NCBI GenBank assembly: GCA_963805325.1
Contig: CAWDTS010000004.1
Span: 388,617-452,616, forward strand
From: DASWJZ01 sp963805325
Lineage (GTDB): Bacteria; Pseudomonadota; Alphaproteobacteria; Rhizobiales; Afifellaceae
Length of the DNA: 64,000 nucleotides
Reading direction: 5' to 3'
Under the pieces are notes generated by a model that saw nothing but the letters and a program-made list of their open reading frames with translations, was not told where the DNA came from and did no database searches. The position numbers and the translations under genes are program-made. Positions 52,298 to 61,886 of this stretch are shown in pieces (positions within the stretch are counted from its first letter, which is position 1; the number at the start of each line of letters is the position of its first letter).

Positions 52298-55200
52298 GTT
52301 GGTCCGATGCGGAGATTGAGCGCGCGGGGGGGATGGCGAACGAAAACGTTGTCCCTGCTTTGATATTTGGCTCAGCCCATATGTGTCCGTGATGATGCTC
52401 GATGATAGATCGACTAATCGACAGTCCGATACCCATTCCGCTCGGTTTCGTCGTATAGAACGCGTCGAAGAGCTTTTCCATGTTTGCAGGGTCAATACCC
52501 ACGCCGGTGTCCTGCACTGTCAATCTCACATTGCCGTCTTCATCCTCTCGTGTTCTGAGTGTCACGCGTCTAGGACGGTCCTCTATGCTGCTCACCGCAT
52601 CCGCGGCGTTGAGCAGGAGGTTCAGAACCACCTGCTGGAGTTGCACGCGGTCTCCCATGATTTCGGGAAGCTCCGCGGCAAGATCGACCTGGAGTTCCGT
52701 TCGGCTCCGTCGCAATTCGGCTTCTGCCAAAGCAATCAGATCACGCGCGGCCTCATTAAGGTCGATGACCTCCGCAGCTTCGCTCTTCTTGCTGAACAAT
52801 GCGCGCAACCTGCTGACGACCTCGGCCGCGCGGTTGCCATCGCGGATCGTTCGTCGTGCGGTCTCACGCGCGCCTTGGATGTCGGGCGGATCGGATGCAA
52901 GCATTCGAAGGCCAGTGCTCGCGTTGGTTATGATACCTGATAGCGGCTGGTTGACCTCATGAGCGATCGAGGCTGTCATCGCTCCGAGCATGCTGACCCT
53001 CGAAACATGCGCGAGCTCGGCCCTGAGCTCATTTACCGCTTCCTCTGCAACTCGCCGCTGCGTTATGTCCTGCATCGTGCCGACGAAGATCTTCTGTCCG
53101 TCGGGCTGCGTTGCGGCGCGAGACTCGGTGCGCAAGTATTTTACACGACCGTCAGGCATCCGCAGGCGGATGTCGTAATTATGGTCGACAATACCTGCCC
53201 GGGCTAGCTCGAGCTTCGCGGTCAGAAGCGGAACGTCGTCGGGGTGCACTCTTGCCGCGATCTGCTCGACCGTAATTGGCACGTCCTCTTCGATCTCAAA
53301 GATCCGATAGAGTTCGGTCGAGAAATGCGTGAACTCATACGTAGCAAGAATCCACGCGAAACTCCCCATGGAACTCAGACGTTGGGAGTGCGCGAGTGAC
53401 GCTTCACTCCGCGACAACTCGTCCTCCGCGCGCTTGCGGTCCTCGATATCCGTATTGAGCCCGTACCACTTCAGCACGTTGCCATCCTCGTCGAGCAGCG
53501 GGTTGGCGCGCAGAATGAACCATCTGTACTGGCCGTCGGCTCGCTGCAGTCGCGCTTCGATTGATCGAGCAGTGTTCGTTTCGAGTGCGAGCCTCCATTC
53601 CGAAACCAGGTTTGCGAGATCGTGGGGGTGTACCACCACGGACCACGCCCAGCCTTGCATCTCCTCGAGTCGTCGCCCGGTGTATTCGAGATAGATCTGA
53701 TTGAAGTAGTCGCAGAAGCCATCAGCGCGAGCTGACCACGCCATTGCCGGTATGCTGTCGACCGTCGTCTTAAGGTCACGCTCGCTGGCGGCGACAGCCT
53801 CTTCGGCTCTTTTGCGATCGTCGATGTCCGACATCAGGCAGTACCAGCGGACGATGCGCCCGTCGGCGTTGCGTGACGGAAGACCACGTACCTGAAACCA
53901 TCGGTATTCGCCGTCAAACCGCCTCAGCCGCGCCTCTGTGTTGATCGGTTGGCCGAGGTCAAACGATTGAGACAGCACCTCGGCGTAGTGTCTTACATCG
54001 TCGGGGTGGACAGTTCCGTTATTCGGCCAGTCTGAAAACTCGTCCATCGTCTCTCCGAGGTATTCGAGGAACTGCTCGTTGATTTCTTCAGCAGTGCCGT
54101 CGGGCGCAAAAAGCGCCACAAGAGCGGGGATGGTGTTTACCACCAGCCTGAGCTGCGCTTCGCTTTCCCGCAACGCCTCCTCGGCGCGTTTCCGGTCATC
54201 GATGTCTGTCAGCAAGCCATACCAACGGACGACCTGTCCGTCGGCGTCGAGCAATGGGTTGTTCCGGACGACGAACCACCGAAATGTTCCATCGAAGCGA
54301 CGTATCCGGGTTTCATGCTCGCTATAGCGCCCCAAGGCCATAAAGGTGCGAAAGTAGGTCAGCGTGCTCTCGAACTGATCCGGATGAACCATATCGGTGG
54401 TCATCCAATGCTTGAGATCATCGAGCGAGCGGCCGAGGTAACCCAGCAGCTGCTGGTTGGCGGCGACTATCCCTTCGATTGGCGAGACCGCAATGATGCC
54501 CGACGCGAGACTATCCAGCATGAGGCGCAGCTCGCGCTCGCTGCTAGCTACCGCATTTTCAGCGCGCTCGCGATCATCGACATCAGTCAGAACGGCATAC
54601 CAGCGAACAATCTGCCCATCTTTGTCCCGCAACGGCAGATTGCGAACCTCGAACCAACGATAGGCGCCGTCGTGTCGCCGCAACCGCACCTTGAAGCCAA
54701 CCGGCTCGCCGGCGGCTATCATAGCTCGAAAGGCTTCCGTGAGATCGGCTGCGTCGTCAGGATGGATGAGGTCGTTGGTATCCCACTGCTTGATCACCTC
54801 CAGTGACTGGCCCAGATAATCGAGCAATTGCCGGTTGGCGCCAGTTACCTCTCCGGTTGGCTCCAGAGTGACGATACCTGCGGGTATGCTGTCTACGATT
54901 GACCGGGCGCGCTCTTCGCTTTCGCGTAGCGCTTGATCCGATCGCCTCTTCTCGTCAATGTCGACGAAAAGGATGTACCATCGAACGATATTGCCGGAGG
55001 CGTCTCGAGCTGGGGTTCCCCTATTTGCGAACCACCTGTGTATTCCGTCGTGACGCCGCAACCGAAGCTCGATCTCGTAGGGCAAGCCTGCGGCGATCAA
55101 GTTGCTGTAAAGTTCCGCGACACGTTCCCGGTCGTCGGGATGAACGATTGCGTCGGCCCCGACGCCCACCAGTCTTTCGACCTCGTCACCGGTATAGCGA

Positions 55201-56324
55201 ACGATCTGCTCATTGACCGCCTCGATAGTGCCGTTCGGCGACAGAGTAGCAACCAGGGCCGGCAGACCGTCTATCGCTGAGCGCCAGGCAAGTTCTGCCT
55301 CGCGCAGAGCATCTTCGACGCGCTGCCTGGCATCGACGTCGGTGAATGACACACACCATCTCGCAACGCGCCCATCCGAATTCCTCAGTGGCCGATAAGC
55401 ACCCTCGAACCATCGATGAACGCCGTCGTGCGCCCGAATGCGCAGAGCGATATCGAAAGGCTCTTCGGAAGCGAGACCACGCTCGAAGCGTTCGATAGCT
55501 TTCGGAACATCGTCGGGATGGAGTAGGTCACGAAAGCCCAGGGTTTCCAGCTGGGCTGCAGTTCGGTTGGTGAACTTCCGGATCTCTTGATTGGTCAGCT
55601 CGATTCGGCCGGAGGGGGTAAGCAGCAGCACGAGGGTCGGTATATTGTCGAGCGTGTCGCGGAGTTCTTGCTCGCTCGACCGGAGAGCATGCTCAGTGCG
55701 CTGCCGTTCCAACACCTCCAACTTCAGCGTATCATTGATCTTCGCCAGCTCGGCAGTTCGGCGCTCGACGAGCGCATCAAGGTCACTTGCGAGGCGCTTC
55801 TGACCATCCAGCGCTGATAGCTGTTGGATCGCCATGGCCGCTTGATTTGCCGCGACACCGAGCAGTAGGCGCTCAACGTCGTTTGCGAAGTCTTGGCGTC
55901 GAGCGCCGGCAACGATGGTCCCGATTTCACCCTGCAATCCCATCGGAACGCAGGCGAGCAAAACGTCATTGTCGCCGAGTGCAAATTTGGCCGAGGACGG
56001 CCACCCGGATGCCGCGTTTCCAAGCGAGTTGGCTAGCAGTGCGCTGAGCTCGCTGGCCTCTAACGTCGTTGCAAACCCTGAGGCAAACCGCGCTGTCTCG
56101 GATCGAGGCTCGAGTCTGCTGCCGGTTTTCAGGTATACGAAATCGAGGCGCAGCATTCCGAGCAAGACTTCAAGAACGCTCTCCACGACCTGAGAGCGAC
56201 TGTAACCGGTCCATACAGAAGGCAGCGCAACAAGACCGAGCAGATCGCTCATTGATCGCCGGAGCCGATGGACCTCATCTTCGTGACTGAGCTCGCCCAT
56301 TTCAGGATTCCTCGACGAGTGCAT
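52287..56324 (-). CDS. Giant soluble histidine kinase with seven PAS domains
   Basis: A 1345-residue orthodox kinase without membrane segments. The N-terminal 180 residues resemble the start of the kinase at 32766-35825 (SMSDLLGLVALPSVWTG). Seven successive PAS units follow, each opening with a helix of the type ALRESEERARSIVDSIPAG and ending in RWYxxLxDxDxR-like text, so they probably arose by repeated duplication. HisKA has phospho-accepting His1122 in SIAHEVNQPLSGIITNAS, and the ATPase has VQDTGVGIDPANMEKLF and GMGIGLSISRSIIEHHHG. No response regulator is adjacent, so a partner must lie elsewhere, perhaps the receivers near 32-37 kb. Confidence 0.9.
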   Translation of the reverse strand: MHSSRNPEMGELSHEDEVHRLRRSMSDLLGLVALPSVWTGYSRSQVVESVLEVLLGMLRLDFVYLKTGSRLEPRSETARFASGFATTLEASELSALLANSLGNAASGWPSSAKFALGDNDVLLACVPMGLQGEIGTIVAGARRQDFANDVERLLLGVAANQAAMAIQQLSALDGQKRLASDLDALVERRTAELAKINDTLKLEVLERQRTEHALRSSEQELRDTLDNIPTLVLLLTPSGRIELTNQEIRKFTNRTAAQLETLGFRDLLHPDDVPKAIERFERGLASEEPFDIALRIRAHDGVHRWFEGAYRPLRNSDGRVARWCVSFTDVDARQRVEDALREAELAWRSAIDGLPALVATLSPNGTIEAVNEQIVRYTGDEVERLVGVGADAIVHPDDRERVAELYSNLIAAGLPYEIELRLRRHDGIHRWFANRGTPARDASGNIVRWYILFVDIDEKRRSDQALRESEERARSIVDSIPAGIVTLEPTGEVTGANRQLLDYLGQSLEVIKQWDTNDLIHPDDAADLTEAFRAMIAAGEPVGFKVRLRRHDGAYRWFEVRNLPLRDKDGQIVRWYAVLTDVDDRERAENAVASSERELRLMLDSLASGIIAVSPIEGIVAANQQLLGYLGRSLDDLKHWMTTDMVHPDQFESTLTYFRTFMALGRYSEHETRIRRFDGTFRWFVVRNNPLLDADGQVVRWYGLLTDIDDRKRAEEALRESEAQLRLVVNTIPALVALFAPDGTAEEINEQFLEYLGETMDEFSDWPNNGTVHPDDVRHYAEVLSQSFDLGQPINTEARLRRFDGEYRWFQVRGLPSRNADGRIVRWYCLMSDIDDRKRAEEAVAASERDLKTTVDSIPAMAWSARADGFCDYFNQIYLEYTGRRLEEMQGWAWSVVVHPHDLANLVSEWRLALETNTARSIEARLQRADGQYRWFILRANPLLDEDGNVLKWYGLNTDIEDRKRAEDELSRSEASLAHSQRLSSMGSFAWILATYEFTHFSTELYRIFEIEEDVPITVEQIAARVHPDDVPLLTAKLELARAGIVDHNYDIRLRMPDGRVKYLRTESRAATQPDGQKIFVGTMQDITQRRVAEEAVNELRAELAHVSRVSMLGAMTASIAHEVNQPLSGIITNASTGLRMLASDPPDIQGARETARRTIRDGNRAAEVVSRLRALFSKKSEAAEVIDLNEAARDLIALAEAELRRSRTELQVDLAAELPEIMGDRVQLQQVVLNLLLNAADAVSSIEDRPRRVTLRTREDEDGNVRLTVQDTGVGIDPANMEKLFDAFYTTKPSGMGIGLSISRSIIEHHHGHIWAEPNIKAGTTFSFAIPPARSISASDQPSR

Positions 56325-57349
56325 ACGAGCAATCGCGACGTGCTTTCAGCTCCTGAGGAGCTGTTGCGGCCGGACATCCTTTCTACGCAAAGATGCCGGG
56401 CTCCGGGCGCGGCGCACAAAAGGCGATCTTCTACGCGACCCCGGTAGTTAAGGTACGGCAAAAACGCTGAAATATCGATGACCTATAATAGCCGCCGCGC
56501 CTATGAAGTGCTGGAGCTATTGGACAAACATTGCAACGACTTGGCGGCCTGCCCGTCCAAATCCCGTCCGACATGGGCCGCGGCGTGCTGGGTGAGTCCG
56601 GCGACCTCGAACGAGCGTTGCCCCGGCGGCTTGGCAGCTTCGGCTGATCGAGTGCGATCGCGACGTGCTGCTCATGAAACGTGACGTGATACCCAGGTGG
56701 CTCACCGCCGCGTATCGCGAGTTGCCGTCCATTCTGGCGACTGCGAGAAACAGGCTATTCAGAATACGTAGACGCTTTGCTCTGCGGGCGCCTCAAAGAG
56801 CGGATTGTCCCATGCCGAGCGATGGCGGGACGCCAGCTGCCATGGTATCATGATACTGTCTGAAAGGACCCCAAGCGGATGAAAAGTTGATGTCCGCGCC
56901 ATCGGGTTTTCGTTGGGCGCGTTGGAATCGATCCAACCGCCAACTGGCAAGGTTGGATTTCCGGGGCTGACTTCAAAGCTGTCTTTGAAAAACCGGCGCC
57001 TGGCGCAATCCAGCATCCAGGGGCCAGATGCGTCGCGACTAGTCCAGGTTTCCGCACGCTCTCGGGACGACGGCCACTATGCGGCCCAAGGCCGCCTTTT
57101 AGTCAAAAGCCGCCACTCGGAAGTGACTGCTTTGCGCCAATTGCGGTCGTCGATCATGTCGCGTACTGTCCGCAGTCGTCCGGAGGGCTTGGGAGCCCGG
57201 CGCCATCTCGCGGCGATCATCGACCGGCTACCGCATTTGCCTTCGCCGCTCAGCGTTAAGCGTCTTCAGAAAAGGGCGGACTTTATCTCTGCTCTGGTCT
57301 ATGCCGTCGCTCGTTGCCGGGCAGCCGGCCCTCGCACACTGGTCCGTAT
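56325..57349. other. Gene-poor boundary region
   Basis: About 1 kb with no convincing gene. It contains a palindrome near 56839 (GTATCATGATAC) and a stretch on the minus strand near 56905-56945 that resembles a tRNA T-arm and acceptor end. It lies between the accessory region and the sugar operon and may hold the island's decayed end. Confidence 0.5.
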
Positions 57350-58576
57350 ATGAAGCGCCGGCCCACGACGTCCAGACTTCTGCGCCGATTGAATTGATCG
57401 GCCGTGGTCGACGCGATCCGCACGGAAGGAGTGGCATCACCTTCGAGCCTCGCCAAGCGACTGAACATCAGCATTCCGACCGTGATGCGAGTGATCGAAG
57501 ATCTGATTGCCGAGGATCTGGTGGCATATGACGGGTTTGACGAGGCTAGTGTCCGGGGACGTCCTCGGGCACGCATCAAGTTCCGCGGCGCATCGCACGC
57601 AATTATCGGCATTGAAGCGGGAAAGGGTGAATTCTACGGCGCGGTCGCAAACCTGGAAGGCGTCGTGCAGACTGAGATGCATGAAACCGCCGACGACGAT
57701 GGTGAACGCAATCTTCAAAAGATCACCTCCCTTGTCGAACGGCTAATGGGCGCTCCACGTCCGGCTGGCCAAACAATTCGTGGCATCGGCATCGGTGTTC
57801 CCTCTATCGTCAAGCAGCCCGTTGGCGAAGTGGTGCTCACTCTCGGCCTTGGATGGCGCGACTTTCCACTTCGCCAATTGCTGAGCGAGAAATTCGACGT
57901 GCCGGTCTTTGTCGAGAACGGACGCAACCTCGCCGCCGTGGGCGAATGGGGATTCGGGGCCGGGCGTGGCGCCGACAGCGTCGTGAGCCTCTCGATCGGG
58001 CCCGGCGCCGGCGCGGGCGTCGTCATCGACGGCAAGCTCTATGGCGGGCACTCGCATGCGGCGGGCGAGCTGAGCTGGTATCTCGATGACCCCCTCTTCA
58101 CCGGGCGGCCGTTCGAACATCTGGGCGACAAGCAATCGCTGCGTTTTTTCGGCATCCCCGAACAGGCGACCAAGATGCTCGAAGAGGCCAACACGCAGTA
58201 TGCGGCGGGGAAGCTCACTCTGGCTGCCGTCACCGACCGGCAGGCGGGCAAAATCGCGCCTGTCGTGACCGAACTGCTCGACTATGCCACGATGGCGGTG
58301 GGCAGTGTCGCTGCCTTGATGAACCCCGAAATCATCGTACTGGCGGGACGGGTCGTCGGCGGCGGTGATCTGGTGCTCGATGTGCTGCGGCACCGCCTCA
58401 AGGGCAATGTGTACGACCCGCCGAGCCTCGTGATAGGCGCGCTGGGGCACCGCGACATCGTACTTGGAGCGGTGCGCCTGGTGCTCGATGCGACGACCCT
58501 CAACCCCGCCGACAGCCTCGTGATGGCCCCTAAAGATCAATCGATCGCGTTGACAGCGACTAAATCTCAGCATTAA
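57350..58576 (+). CDS. ROK-family transcriptional repressor, in-frame stop near the start
   Basis: The functional-looking frame begins at GTG 57404 (390 residues). An N-terminal winged helix (LAKRLNISIPTVMRVIEDL) is followed by a ROK sugar-binding domain: IIGIEAGKGEFYGAVANLEG, GIGIGVPSIV, LGLGWRDFPLRQLL, FVENGRNLAAVGEWGFGAG and SIGPGAGAGVVIDGKLYGG. The same frame extends upstream to ATG 57350, with typical ROK text MKRRPTTSRLLRRLN, but a TGA at 57395-57397 interrupts it where Arg (CGA) would be expected. Translation may restart at GTG 57404, losing 18 residues. It probably controls the sugar operon downstream. Confidence 0.82.
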
Positions 58577-58597
58577 GTTTCTAACTGAAAGAAAAAA

Positions 58598-58625
58598 ATA
58601 CGCCCTGCATCGCGTGGGAGCGTAT
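58598..58625. promoter_or_regulatory. Inverted repeat before the sugar-binding gene
   Basis: ATACGC (58598-58603) and GCGTAT (58620-58625) form a 6-bp inverted repeat after an A-tract, 20 bases before the solute-binding protein start. It is a possible operator for the ROK regulator; the match is short, so confidence is low. Confidence 0.3.
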
Positions 58626-58644
58626 CTTTCGTGGGAGGACTTCA

Positions 58645-59955
58645 ATGACGAAGATTTTCAATCCGCTTGGGCGGACGATGCAGCGTCGTGACTTCTTGAA
58701 GGTTGCCGGTGCGAGCGTTGCGGTAGCGGCCCTGCCGGCGGCAGTTCGCGCCGCCGATCCCGTCAAGGTGGTGCTGTGGTCGTGGGTGCCGGATCTCCAG
58801 CTTGAGGTCGACATGTTCAACGCCGCACATCCGGGCATCCAGATCGAACTCGTGAATGCCGGCCAGGGCGACCCGGAATATCAGGCGGTCCGTGCGGGCC
58901 TGCAGGGGGGCAGCGGCCTGCCCGACGTCGTGCAAATCGAATTCCAGCACCTCGAGAGCTTCCGCCAGCTCGACGCCTTCGCCGACATCGGCCAGTGGGC
59001 AAACCCGCACAAGGCGGAGTTCCCAGAAGGCACGTGGAGCCAGCTCGGCAAGGGCGATGTGGTCAACGCCATGCCGCAGGATACCGGTCCGATGGCGATG
59101 CTCTATCGCAAGGACGTCTTCGACAAGCATGGGATCACGCCGCCCACCACCTGGGCCGAGTTCGCCGACACCGCCAAAAAGCTCCATGCGGCCGATCCGA
59201 ATGTGTTCATCGCCGACGCGCCGTTCGGAGCCAATACCGACTGGGTCAATGGTCTTCTGTGGCAAATGGGCTGGAAGCCGGTCAGCCGCGATGGCGACAA
59301 GCTCGTGATCAACATCAACGACAAGATTTCCAAGGACTTCGCCGCCTATTGGCAGGACCTTATTACCGCGGGTGTCGTCGAGACCAAGCCTGGGTTCAAC
59401 AATGATTGGTACGCCAGCCTCGACTCGGGCCGCTATGCCACCTGGATCACTGCCGGCTGGGGTCCGGTGTTCCTGACCTCGTTCGCCAAGACCAGCGCGG
59501 GCCAGTGGCGTGCCGCCGATCTGCCGCAATGGGACCCGAGCAAGTTCGCGACCGGCGCTTGGGGCGGCTCGACGCTGGCCGTGATGAAAGCGACCCAGCA
59601 TCTGCCCGAGGCCGCCGAAGTCGCGATCTGGCTGTGCACAGATCCCGAAGCCACAAAGCTCTACACCACCAAGCAATTCTTCTTCCCCTGCACCAAGGCG
59701 CTGCTGTCGAGCCCGGAATGGGCGGGCCACAAGTTTGATTTTTACGGCGGTCAGGCGGTGAACGAAGTGTTCGCCAAATCGGCGAATGCCGTGGCGCCGT
59801 TTGAGTGGAGCCCGTTCCAGAGCTTCCTCTACCAGTCGATGGCCGATGAATTCGGCGCCTCGCTCAACAGCAACGGCACGCTGTCGGATGCGTTCGACCG
59901 CATCCAGGACGCCGTGGTCACCTACGCGAAGGACCAAGGCTTCAGCGTCGCCTAA
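58645..59955 (+). CDS. ABC sugar transporter, extracellular solute-binding protein
   Basis: A 436-residue family 1 solute-binding protein. A Tat-type leader (MQRRDFLKVAGASVAVAALP) is followed by the mature domain with VKVVLWSWVPDLQLEVDMFN, then GLPDVVQIEFQHLESF, PQDTGPMAMLYRKDVFDKHG and the C-terminal lobe. It delivers a sugar to the two permeases that follow. GGGAGGA lies just upstream of the ATG. A strong hairpin after the stop separates it from the permeases, consistent with the higher expression usual for binding proteins. The neighbouring GH42 suggests a beta-galactoside substrate. Confidence 0.92.
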   Translation: MTKIFNPLGRTMQRRDFLKVAGASVAVAALPAAVRAADPVKVVLWSWVPDLQLEVDMFNAAHPGIQIELVNAGQGDPEYQAVRAGLQGGSGLPDVVQIEFQHLESFRQLDAFADIGQWANPHKAEFPEGTWSQLGKGDVVNAMPQDTGPMAMLYRKDVFDKHGITPPTTWAEFADTAKKLHAADPNVFIADAPFGANTDWVNGLLWQMGWKPVSRDGDKLVININDKISKDFAAYWQDLITAGVVETKPGFNNDWYASLDSGRYATWITAGWGPVFLTSFAKTSAGQWRAADLPQWDPSKFATGAWGGSTLAVMKATQHLPEAAEVAIWLCTDPEATKLYTTKQFFFPCTKALLSSPEWAGHKFDFYGGQAVNEVFAKSANAVAPFEWSPFQSFLYQSMADEFGASLNSNGTLSDAFDRIQDAVVTYAKDQGFSVA

Positions 59956-59972
59956 CTTCTCCCAGGCGATAG

Positions 59973-60013
59973 CGGGCGCGCTTGACTTGGGCGCGCCCGT
60001 TCCTTTTCATTTT
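59973..60013 (+). terminator. Intrinsic terminator/attenuator between binding protein and permease
   Basis: CGGGCGCGC (59973-59981) pairs perfectly with GCGCGCCCG (59991-59999) and is followed by a T-rich run (TTCCTTTTCATTTT). It would partly terminate after the binding-protein gene and lower permease transcript relative to it. Confidence 0.75.
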
Positions 60014-60033
60014 CGCCAGACGGACGGGGGACC

Positions 60034-60960
60034 ATGACAATGTCGAATTCGCCCGTCGCAGCGACGCGCCCAGCGCGATCGGGCGGTTTTACGTCACGAA
60101 AGCTCGCGCCCTATCTTTTCCTCGCGCCCTTCATGCTGCTGTTTATCGCCTTCATCGTCGCACCGCTGGTCTATGCGTTCTACATGAGCCTCTTCCGCGA
60201 CACGCTGGTGGGCGGACGGCAATTCGCGGGTGCAGCCAGCTACATCAAGGTCTCGGGCGACGCCAAATTCTGGGGCGGCGTGTGGAACCTCGTTCTGTTC
60301 GGCATCGTGCAGGTGCCGATTATGCTGGGCCTGGCGCTGTTGTTCGCCATCGTGCTCGATCGTGGCCAGATCTATGCCAAGGGCGTTTTCCGGCTCGGCT
60401 TCTTCCTCCCCTACGCCGTGCCGAGCGTAATCGCCGCGATCATCTGGGGTTATCTCTATGGCCCCTCATTCGGCCCGTTCACGCAGATGGCCAAGGCGTT
60501 CAACCTGCCGCCGCCTGACTTCCTGTCGCCGGGCGCGATGATCTTCTCATTGGCCAATATCGTGACGTGGGAATACGTCGGCTACAATATGGTGATCTAC
60601 TACGCCGCGCTGAAGGCGATCCCGTCGGACCTCGCCGAGGCTTCGCAAATCGATGGTGCCTCGCCCTGGCAATTTGCTCGGCTGATCCAGCTGCCGCTGC
60701 TGTGGCCGGCGATCCTGCTCACCATCATCTTTTCGATCAACGGCACACTGCAGCTTTTCAATGAGCCGTTCTTGATGCGCGCGCTCGCCAGAAACACCAT
60801 CAATTCGAGCTACACGCCGAACCTCTATGCCTATTCGCTGGCGACTCAGAACCAGCAGTATGGCTATGCGGCCGCCGTCTCGTTCCTGCTTGGCATTGTG
60901 ATCGCCGGTGCCTCCTACATCTTCACCCTGATCACTAACCGCCGTCGGCCGGAGCAATGA
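60034..60960 (+). CDS. ABC sugar transporter permease (MalF/UgpA type)
   Basis: A 308-residue membrane protein with six predicted spans: FLAPFMLLFIAFIVAPLVYAFYMS, then GIVQVPIMLGLALLFAIVL, YAVPSVIAAIIWGYLYGP and others. It carries the EAA loop signature in the cytoplasmic loop (YYAALKAIPSDLAEASQIDG, then ASPWQFARLIQLPLLWPA). With the next gene it forms the transmembrane channel of a carbohydrate importer. Its stop overlaps the next start (ATGA). No ATPase gene is in the window; a shared MsmK-type ATPase may be encoded elsewhere or downstream. Confidence 0.93.
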   Translation: MTMSNSPVAATRPARSGGFTSRKLAPYLFLAPFMLLFIAFIVAPLVYAFYMSLFRDTLVGGRQFAGAASYIKVSGDAKFWGGVWNLVLFGIVQVPIMLGLALLFAIVLDRGQIYAKGVFRLGFFLPYAVPSVIAAIIWGYLYGPSFGPFTQMAKAFNLPPPDFLSPGAMIFSLANIVTWEYVGYNMVIYYAALKAIPSDLAEASQIDGASPWQFARLIQLPLLWPAILLTIIFSINGTLQLFNEPFLMRALARNTINSSYTPNLYAYSLATQNQQYGYAAAVSFLLGIVIAGASYIFTLITNRRRPEQ

Positions 60961-61862
60961 TGACGGCGACCACCGACATCGCCACCTTCGAGGCTGCCAG
61001 GCGCCGGCCGGGCGAGCGGCGGCGCTCGCGGATCATCCTCACACTGCTGCTGTCAGTGTTCCTCGTCTACAGCTTCGCGCCGCTGGTCTACCTGGTCCTA
61101 TCGGCAACGAAGACGAATGGCGACCTGTTCTCCACGTTCGGCTTCGGTTTCGGCACCGAGTTCAATCTCTGGCAGAATCTAAGCGACCTGCTGGCACGCG
61201 ACAACGGCCTCTTCATGCGCTGGATGTTTAATAGCCTGCTCTATTCGACCGCCGCCGGGCTCGGTGCCGCGATCTTTGCGACCGCGGCAGGCTATGCGTT
61301 CGCCAAGTTCAAATTCGTCGGGCGAAATCTGATCTTTGGGCTCGTGCTGGGCGCGGTGTTTGTTCCGCAGACCGCCCTGGTCGTGCCGATCTTCCTGCTG
61401 TTGGCGCTTTCGGGTCTCAGCGACAATCCGCTGGGCGTGATCCTGCCTTCGATGATCTCGCCGATCGGCGTCTATCTGATGCGCGTCTATATCGAGCAGG
61501 GCGTCGACGACGAACTGCTTGATGCGGCGCGCGTCGATGGGGCGGGGGAGCTGCTGATCTTCCGCGCCATTGTGCTCCGTTTGGTGGCGCCGGGCATGGT
61601 GACGGTCGCGCTGCTTTCGTTCGTCGGAACTTGGAACAATTACTTCCTGCCGCTCATCGTGCTGCGCTCGCAGGAGTATCAGCCGATCACGGTGGGCCTT
61701 GCGACCTGGTATCAGCTCGCGCAGCAGGGCGGTGGCGGTGGACAGGTGCTGTTCTCGATCGTCATCACCGGCGCGCTGGTCAGCATCATCCCGGTCATCG
61801 TGGTGTTCCTGCTGCTGCAGCGGTTCTGGCAGGGTGGCCTCACCGCCGGCGCCATCAAGTAG
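60957..61862 (+). CDS. ABC sugar transporter permease (MalG/UgpE type)
   Basis: A 301-residue membrane protein with six predicted spans, starting IILTLLLSVFLVYSFAPLVYL, with the EAA loop in MRVYIEQGVDDELLDAARVD followed by GAGELLIFRAIVLRLVAPG. C-terminal spans include ITGALVSIIPVIVVFLLLQR and the end QGGLTAGAIK typical of MalG-type permeases. Translationally coupled to the preceding permease by a 4-base overlap. It partners with that protein and the solute-binding protein. The 24-base gap to the next gene points to one operon with the GH42 enzyme. Confidence 0.93.
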   Translation: MMTATTDIATFEAARRRPGERRRSRIILTLLLSVFLVYSFAPLVYLVLSATKTNGDLFSTFGFGFGTEFNLWQNLSDLLARDNGLFMRWMFNSLLYSTAAGLGAAIFATAAGYAFAKFKFVGRNLIFGLVLGAVFVPQTALVVPIFLLLALSGLSDNPLGVILPSMISPIGVYLMRVYIEQGVDDELLDAARVDGAGELLIFRAIVLRLVAPGMVTVALLSFVGTWNNYFLPLIVLRSQEYQPITVGLATWYQLAQQGGGGGQVLFSIVITGALVSIIPVIVVFLLLQRFWQGGLTAGAIK

Positions 61863-61886
61863 ACTATCGCCTGGAGTTTTCCGACT

